Of a stretch of 64,000 nucleotides of DNA, positions 57,363-64,000 are shown one piece after another. The notes beneath the pieces are model-generated. The model searched no databases. It was not told the origin of the DNA and saw nothing but the letters and a program-made list of their open reading frames with translations. The stretch comes from Glycine soja (lineage: Eukaryota; Streptophyta; Magnoliopsida; Fabales; Fabaceae). The DNA lies in the NCBI RefSeq assembly GCF_004193775.1, contig NC_041004.1:29412411-29476410 (forward strand), in the 5' to 3' direction. A program made the position numbers and the translations under genes. The stretch's first letter is position 1; every line of letters starts with the position of its first letter.

Positions 57363-60180
57363 CTATTTATCTAAGTCATTGATATCTAGGAGTCCTAATT
57401 CTCTTCTAATAGCAAAGAAGGTTTCTTTGGGGAGAGGTTTTGTAAAGATATCAGCTAACTGATTCTTTGTGTCAACAAATTCTAGTACACAATCCCCTTT
57501 TTGAACATGATCTCTGAAGAAATGATGCCTAATCTCAATATGCCTGGTTCTTGAGTGCAGAAAAGGATTTTTGGATAGGTTTATTGCACTCGTATCATCA
57601 CATTGAATGGGAATATGATTAAGAATTAATCCATAGTCAGAAAGTTGTTGTTTCATCCAAAGTATCTATGCACAACAACTGCCATCAGAAATATATTCCG
57701 CCTCAACAGCGGATAAAGCAACACTATTATGTTTCTTACTATGCCATGAAACTAGAGCAAAGCCAATGAAATGACAGGTTCCACTAGTTCTCTTTCTATC
57801 AGTTTTGCAACCGGCAAAATCAGAATCAGAGTATCCTATTAGATTACAAGTGGAATTTTTAGGATACCATAATCCTAGATTACTAGTGCCTAATAGATAT
57901 CTCATGATTCTCTTAACTGCACTAAGGTGAGATTCTTTGGGATTTGCTTGAAATCTTGCACACCTACAAACACTAAACATTATATCGAGTCTACTTACAG
58001 ATAAATATAGAAGAGATATGATCATACCTCTATATTTCTTTATGTCTATTGACTGATCGGTTTCATCTTTACCCAGATAGGAAGCAGTAGTCATTAGAGT
58101 AGCCATGTGTTTAGCATTTTCCATCCTAAATCTGTGAATCAAGTCTTTGCAATATTTTGATTGACTAATAAATATTCCATTCTTTGTTTGCTTGATTTGC
58201 AGTCCAAGAAAAAAGTTTAACTCACCCATCATTGACATTTCAAATTCATTTTGCATATCTTGAGAGAATTCTTTGCAAAGAGAATCATTAGTTGACCCAA
58301 AAATGATATCATCAACATAGATCTGTACTAAGAGTATATCATTCAATTTTATTTTAATAAAAAGGGTAGTATGAACCTTACCTCTTGAAAAACCCTTTTC
58401 TAAAAGGAATTTACTCAGACGTTCATACCAAGCCCTAGGGGCTTGTTTTAAACCATATAAAGCCTTTTTCAGTTTAAAGACATGATGAGGCTTTTCCGAG
58501 TTTTCAAAGCCAGGAGATTGATCTATATATACTTCTTCTTGGATAAAGCCATTTAAAAAGGCACTTTTCACATCCATTTGGTAAAGCTTAAAGTCCATTA
58601 TGGATGCAAAGGCTAATAACATTCTAATGGCTTCTAATCTGGCTACTAGAGCATATGTTTTCTCATAATCTATTCCTTCTTCCTGATTATATCCTTTGGC
58701 TACTAGCCTAGCCTTATTTCTAATTACTATTCCATGTTCATGTAATTTGTTTATGAATACCCATTTTGTTCCTATAACTGGATGATTATCAAGCTTCTTA
58801 ACTAATTCCCAAACTTTATTTCTTTCAAACTGATTTAACTCTTTTTACATAGCTATAATCCAATGTTCATCAATTATGGCTTCTTTTAAATTTTTATGTT
58901 CAATCAAAGAAACAAAATCCATATTATTGCCAACATCTTTGAGAGAGTGTCTAGTTGTTCCCCCTTTAGATATATCACTGATGATGTTGTCAAGCGGATG
59001 GTATCTAAAAGTTCTCCACTCTCTTGGAAGATCTACACTTGTTTTTGTTTCATCAATTTGAAAGTCTTCATCATTTCCCTTTCCTTTTCCTTTGTGCTCT
59101 TCACCATGAATATGCATACCTTCTAAAGAATCTGAAATATCATCTAGAGTATCCTTTCTTGACAAAATTGGGTTAGTTTCATCAAAAGCAACATGGATAG
59201 ATTCTTCAATAATCATAGTTCTTTTGTTATAAATTCTAAATGCTTTACTGTGCAAGGAATAACCAAGGAATATACCTTCATCAGATTTTGCATCAAACTT
59301 ACCTAAGTTGTCTTTGTCGTTATTTAGCACAAAACATTTACATCCAAACACATGAAGATGAGAAATGTTCAGTTTTCTTCCGTTATACAATTCATATGGA
59401 GTTTTCTTCAAGATTGGTCTAATTAAAGCTCTATTCATGATGTAACATGCAATATTTACAGCTTCAGCCCAAAAATATTTAGGAAGAATTGTATCATTAA
59501 GTAAAGTTATGGCTATCTCTTCTAAAGATCTATTTTTCCTCTCAACAACTCCATTTTGTTGGGGAGTTCTAGGTGCAGAAAAATTGTGTTCAATGTCATT
59601 TTCATCACAAAAATGATTCAAAATCCTTATTTTCAAATTCTCCTCCATGATCACTCCTAATAGATGTAATTTTAAGATTTTTCTTATTTTGAATAATTTT
59701 AGCAAGTTTCTTGAAAGCATGAAAAGCATCTCTTTTATAAGTGAGAAATAATGTCCATGTAAATCTGGAATAATCATCAACTACAGCAAGAGCATAATAG
59801 TTTCCTCCAAAACTCATAGTTCTAGAGGGGCCAAAAAGATCCATATGCAAAAGTTGTAAGGGTTGAGTTGTAGACACAATATTCTTTGATTTGAAAGAAA
59901 CCCTTACTTGTTTTCCTTTTTGACAAGCATCACATAATCTATCTTTTTCAAATTTAAGTTTTGGTAAACCAGTAACTAAATCTTTAGAAATTAGTTTATT
60001 TAAATGTTCCTATTTATATGGGCAATTCTTCTATGCCATAACCAAGGATCATCATCTTTACTAAGAAAACATTGTCACAATAAGTCACATGTCCACTATT
60101 CTTGGGAGAAATATGAATGAACTTTGATGCATCTCCCGTCATGTGTTTAGAGCATCCGCTATCTATGTACCAACTCTTCT
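57363..60180 (-). pseudogene. Copia-3 pol, decayed
   Basis: Same domain order as copia-2. The protease motif [13 protein letters not shown] is present near 60168. A deletion of ~250 bp relative to copia-2 joins HVTYCDN to the later SKDDD region near 60075. The integrase core spans 59877-59450 with a frameshift near 59615, the RT frame (58622-57666) keeps YVDD, and RNase H lies in 57656-57363. Stops that look like CAA or CAG to TAA/TAG occur at 58842-58844 and 57663-57665. Confidence 0.88.
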
Positions 60181-60339
60181 TCAAAGAAACCTATATGATC
60201 ATGTTTATGACTTAGGTACCCAAACTTTCTTGGGTCCTTGAGTGTTAGTTTTGATAAAAGATCCTTTTGGAACCCATATCATTTTAATATTATTACTATT
60301 TTTCTTAAAATAGCATGTAGATGCACCATGTCCTTTCTT

Positions 60340-60696
60340 TCAAAAATAAAAACAAGTTAAGAAAGGATAACTATTCTTTTGAGTGGAAGCAAATAAATTT
60401 TTATAAAATTTTTGTTGTTTATCAGGTTTATATCCTAATCTAGCCTTATCAAATACACATCTTTGTTTTCCTAATATAATATCTAAATTATTTTTTCCAA
60501 TAGAAAATTTCGCCAGAGAATTTTTCAGATCCTTGATTTCTTCTATAAACTTGCTACAACAATTACAAGAGTTAGATGCTTCTTTACTATCCTGTATTAC
60601 TTTTATGGTGGAAGATTGATTTGTGTCAATTGATTTTAAAGTTTTGACTTCAGTTCTAAGATTTTCTAATTCTTCATTTAATTTTAAAACTTCCAT
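60340..60696 (-). pseudogene. Copia-3 gag C-terminal part with broken zinc knuckle
   Basis: Matches the copia-2 segment at 50752-50540, but the knuckle reads CFYF followed by a stop, so the second Cys is lost. Confidence 0.75.
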
Positions 60697-60731
60697 TTCT
60701 AAGTTTGAAATAGTTTTCTTAGAAAATAAAA

Positions 60732-61643
60732 CTAGTTTTGCAAGTTTAACTGATTCTTTATGTAAATTAGTGAATGCATCTTGTAGTCATTAAAGGAAAT
60801 AGATAAGTTATTGTCAGAAGATGTTACCTCTTCATCGCTTTCATAATTTCTACCCATCAGACTCAGATTCACAACTTCATTTTCTAAATCTTCATTCAAA
60901 TCTTCTTTATCACTTCCTTCTTGAATTGAAGATGAAGCTTTAAGTGTGATTCCTTTCTTTTTCTTATCATTCTCCTCATGTTGATTCAGTCTCATTAGTT
61001 CCATTTCGTGTTCCTGAAGTTTTCCAAATAAAGTTGCAAGAGACATGTTAGTAAGATCTCTTGATTCTGTAGTAGTCGTTACCTTTGGTTGACATTCCCT
61101 ACTTAAACATCTTAGAACTTTATTAATAAGATCCTCATTGGGAAATATCTTTCCTAATGATGTAAGATGATTTACTATGTGTGTGAATCTCTTTTGCATA
61201 TCCTGTATAGTTTCATTTTGATTCATTCTAAACAATTCATATTCATGGGTTAGGGTATTTATTCTAGACCTTTTTACATCTGTTGTTCCTTTATGGGTTA
61301 CTTGTAAGGTATCCCACATATCTTTTGCACTCTTGTAATTTGATACTCTATAGTATTCATTCATTCCTAATGCAGATGTAATTATATTTTTGGCTTTTAA
61401 ATTATATTGTACCAATTTCTTTTCCTCTTCATCCCATTGTTCCCTAGGTTTTTCTATAGTTGCATTTCCTACTACCATAGTAGGGATGTAAGGACCAATT
61501 TCTATGGCTTCCCAAATATTTAAATCAATAACCTCTATGAAAATTTGCATACAGGTTTTCCAGTAATGAGAACCCACACCATTGAATATAGGAGGTCTAT
61601 TTATAGATTTCCCTTCGGGAAATAAAAAGTTTGATGAGGCCAT
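60732..61643 (-). pseudogene. Copia-3 gag lacking the main zinc knuckle
   Basis: A 303-codon open frame from ATG 61643 (MASSNFLFPEGKSINRPP). The capsid-like part aligns along its length with copia-2 gag. Near 60900 the frame goes directly from SIQEGSDKEDLNEDLEN to the YESDEEVTS tail, skipping ~80 residues that in copia-2 hold the CCHC knuckle and Lys-rich region. The deletion is in frame. The C-terminus then shifts frame (DYKMHSLIYI). Loss of the knuckle should impair RNA packaging. Confidence 0.85.
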
Positions 61644-61682
61644 GACTATTCTTGAAGTTTCTAAACCTTATACAAGAATTAA

Positions 61683-61694
61683 GCTCTGATACCA
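61683..61694 (-). other. Copia-3 primer-binding site
   Basis: TGGTATCAGAGC on the minus strand, two bases from the LTR at 61697. Confidence 0.93.
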
Positions 61695-61696
61695 CT

Positions 61697-62220
61697 TGTT
61701 AAACAAGTGGCCTCAATAACTTAAAAGGGGGGTGAATTAAGTTTTAAAAAAAATTCCCTAACAAATTTTAATTCTCTCTTTAAAAGAAATTTGTAGACTT
61801 AATATGCAGAAAAGAAGTAATGAACAATTAACTTAATGCTTCTTTATATATGGAAAGTAAAATTAAACTACAATAAAGTAAAAAAGTTTAAGAGAGAATT
61901 GCAAACTCAGTTTTATACTGTTCGGCCACGCCTTGTGCCTACATCCAGTCCTCAAGTAATCCACTTGAGATTTCCACTAACTTGTAAATCCCTTTACAAC
62001 TTCTGAACCACCCAGGGATACCCTTCCCTTGTGTTCAGAAAACTTACAAATCAAGAGACCCACTGCCTCTTGATTAACAATAGTTTGCTTTGAAGTACCG
62101 AAGAATGTTTTTCTCTCTTTTAGAGAAGAATGATACAACATGAAGAACTTATAAGAATCCTTAATGATTTTGCAAGCGTTTGCCCAAAGGTTTTTTTGAG
62201 AGAGGATAGGACAATGAATG
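61697..62220 (-). repeat. Copia-3 5' LTR, interrupted by gypsy B
   Basis: Matches 55252-55775 closely, then stops at 62220 where TGTCGCAACC of gypsy B begins. The remainder should lie beyond the right edge of gypsy B. Confidence 0.88.
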
Positions 62221-62649
62221 TGTCGCAACCTACTCTTCAGCGGGAGGGCGACACGAGACTCACAGGTGCGTCTTCCATGAAAGGAAAATACGCGGAGTCG
62301 CAAACAACGTTTATTCGAGGAAAACGTCAGAAAAACCAGAAAAAGGTGTGGTCTACGAAAAGCGTGAAAAGGTTCGGGAGTTGTTTTTACGCATGGGGAA
62401 GGTATTAGCACCCCATGCGTCCGTCACAAAGGACGATAGCCTTTAATCAAGTGTGCAAATATGACTTCAAAATGTTTTATTTTCCCTTTATGTCTTTTTG
62501 TGTTTTTTATCTTTTTGTGGTCGACAAGGGTGTTTCCCTTGCTCCTACGTATTCCTCAATTGTGATGAGGAAATCAGACCAACGTAGTTCTTTAAGAACT
62601 AAACGTTTGGTTAAGTTGCTTTTATCTTTTTCGCGAGATAGATTTTAAC

Positions 62650-62860
62650 CGAACAAAAGGTCATTTAAGGCGTTGGACCATTAAATGATCTTTTGATTTT
62701 GAAAGGAGAGAAACGTTAAGGCATTGGACCATTAATGATCTCTTTGGTTTTTTTGACAAAAAAAGTGGTAAAGTTACATACTGATTTTATGTTTTTGAAC
62801 GGTCCATGTTAACCAATAAAAGCAAAGAGGACCGTTTAAGGCGTTGGACCTTAAAACGGT
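62650..62860. repeat. Repeated GGCGTTGGACC segments in gypsy B LTR
   Basis: Three copies of AAGGCRTTGGACC (about 62669, 62719 and 62838), each followed by an inverted copy of the sequence before it (for example GGTCATTTAAGGCG...TTAAATGATC), giving small hairpins. Confidence 0.6.
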
Positions 62861-63684
62861 TTTTAGTGATTTTTGCGGACAAAGCTTGATTTATGAGTTG
62901 ATTTTATCTTTAGTTTCACTTTGGTTATTAGTCAATTCATTCAAGGAAACTTTCAAAGAAAAACGTCTGATTGATTTTTTTTTATTTTATTTGAAGATAT
63001 TTTGATTATTTTATTATTATTTTGCCTTTTTTCGGTTTAAACATGGTTACTACGTGAATGATCGGTTGGATTTTATTTTAACAGTGATTAAACGATATCA
63101 CAACTTAAATGATCGGTTGAAATTCATTTTATTATTTATTAGGTGAGAAAACGACTTAAATAAATGGTTAAAGCACGTCAAAAGGGGGTATGGAAAACAA
63201 CGAAATGAAAATAAAAGTATGTGAAACAAGTGGGGATCACTATGGGTGCATAGAATGAATTGAAAGATTCGATTTCGAGAACTTACCGGTTAAAGACCGA
63301 AGAACGACGAAGAACGAATGAAGAACGATAAAGAATCTTCACGAAATCGCTCACGGAAACGTCTTGGAAGCGTTACGGAAGTGCCTCGGCTTGGATTTTT
63401 TTCACGGAAACAATTTTCCTCACTAATTTCGAGAGAATCCAAAATACCAAAAGGGCTGAACATTTTTGCACTGCCCTCTTTCCCCTATTTATAGGAGAAA
63501 AGAGGGAGGTGGTTGTTGCCCAGCTCGCTCAGGCGAGCTCAGCTTGCCCAAGAGAACTGGGTTGCTTCCACCAGAAGGCACCATTTTTTGTTGGAACCCC
63601 CTAGAAGGCCCAAGTGAGCCTGGTTTCTATTTGCACCCCTTTTTACTAAATACACCCCCTTTTATATTTTTTTGCTGATTCATT

Positions 63685-63880
63685 CCCGAAACGTTACAGA
63701 ACTTTACGGATTATGTAACGGCACCCATTTTTTTTTTGGAATGTTGTGAAACTTTACGGACTACGCAATAATGCCCTTTTTGACTTTCAGAATGTTGCAG
63801 AACTTTACGGATTGCGCAACAATGCTTCTTTTCGACTTCCAGAATGTCGCGGAACTTTACGGATTACCTAACGATGGGTG
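63685..63880. repeat. Four tandem units of about 50-56 bp in gypsy B LTR
   Basis: The unit GAATGTTGCAGAACTTTACG and its variants occur near 63686, 63739, 63789 and 63840. Confidence 0.8.
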
Positions 63881-63956
63881 TTAAGTACCTTGAGGTGGTC
63901 AAGCGAAGGTTGCATGCCACCAAACAATGGTCCCCAGATGAAATTAGGGTATGACA

Positions 63957-64000
63957 GTTGCCCCTCTTTACTTATCTTTTATTGGAGATAAAAGCAAAGT
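63957..64000 (-). other. Gypsy B polypurine tract and internal start
   Basis: The minus strand reads AAGAGGGGCAAC directly next to the LTR, the plus-strand priming site. The window ends 44 bp into the element body. Confidence 0.65.

Larger units (their letters stand above)
56951..62220 (-). mobile_element. Copia-3: decayed Ty1/copia element lacking its left LTR
   Basis: Minus-strand order from the right: 5' LTR (61697-62220, truncated by gypsy B), primer site, gag, pol, then ~400 bp of post-pol sequence rich in CAATCATCAACAACAATC repeats that ends abruptly at gypsy A near 56950. No 3' LTR or env-like ORF follows. Closely related to copia-2 but carrying several stops and deletions. Confidence 0.83.
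62221..63956 (-). mobile_element. Gypsy B 3' LTR (Ogre-like); element continues beyond the window
   Basis: The plus strand starts TGTCGCAACC and ends GGTATGACA; on the minus strand this is TGTCATACCC...GGTTGCGACA, the LTR form of Ogre-like elements in legumes. Just outside lies GTTGCCCCTCTTT, on the minus strand AAAGAGGGGCAAC, a polypurine tract, so this is the 3' LTR of a minus-strand element. A TATAAATA box is at 63486-63493 (minus). GAATG before 62221 is the likely target duplication. Open frames inside are not genes. Confidence 0.82.

Noticed and set aside
55252..62220. Reading 55252-62220 as one complete copia-3 with two LTRs
   Set aside because: Gypsy A protease sequence lies at 56331-56950, right after the left LTR, with a matching target duplication, so that LTR is solo.
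61977..62411. 144-codon minus-strand open frame
   Set aside because: Spans the junction of two different LTRs (copia-3 and gypsy B), so it is accidental.
63466..63678. Plus-strand open frame
   Set aside because: Inside the gypsy B LTR and antisense to its TATA region.

Overview
The window is plant nuclear DNA, most likely from a legume close to soybean (Glycine). Evidence for this is its AT-rich intron-bearing genes, nested LTR retrotransposons with soybean-like sirevirus and Tat/Ogre features, and LTRs packed with the palindrome GTAATCGATTAC. The species call is inference. Only two host genes are well supported.

Layout. 1-655: end of a CACTA-like DNA transposon. 764-17054 (+): a heavy-metal-associated isoprenylated plant protein (HIPP) with two HMA domains and a C-terminal CaaX box. 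Its second intron holds a decayed ~14 kb Ty1/copia element (copia-1, 2095-16049), which itself carries a 600 bp MITE-like insertion and a solo LTR. 17055-21206: AT-rich, no gene seen. 21207-30125 (-): decayed Ty3/gypsy Tat-like element with an extra antisense ORF and a ~40 bp tandem repeat. 32986-39592 (+): complete 13-exon MLO gene, 517 codons. 41426-43025: solo LTR. 43780-54034 (+): LINE fragment split by copia-2 (44411-53306, -), a young element with an intact 1026-codon pol frame. 54035-56950 (-): decayed Ogre-like gypsy fragment (gypsy A) with a solo LTR in its protease. 56950-62220 (-): copia-3, decayed, missing its left LTR. 62221-63956 (-): LTR of a gypsy element (gypsy B) that runs off the right edge.

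Host genes. The HIPP gene reads in frame across four exons (825 nt including the stop) although intron 2 is 14.65 kb. The MLO gene reads in frame across all 13 exons and has the expected Cys residues, transmembrane segments and calmodulin-binding Trp.

Most interesting signals. (1) About 30 exact copies of the palindrome GTAATCGATTAC sit upstream of TATA boxes in several LTRs and next to the TATA box of an internal promoter driving an env-like ORF. (2) A 99 bp inverted repeat (98/99 match, 12 nt loop) replaces the start of the 3' LTR of copia-2. (3) The Tat-like element has an antisense ORF with its own TATA box. (4) The HIPP gene is split by a retroelement and its upstream region is occupied by a CACTA end.

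All alignments and counts were done by eye.
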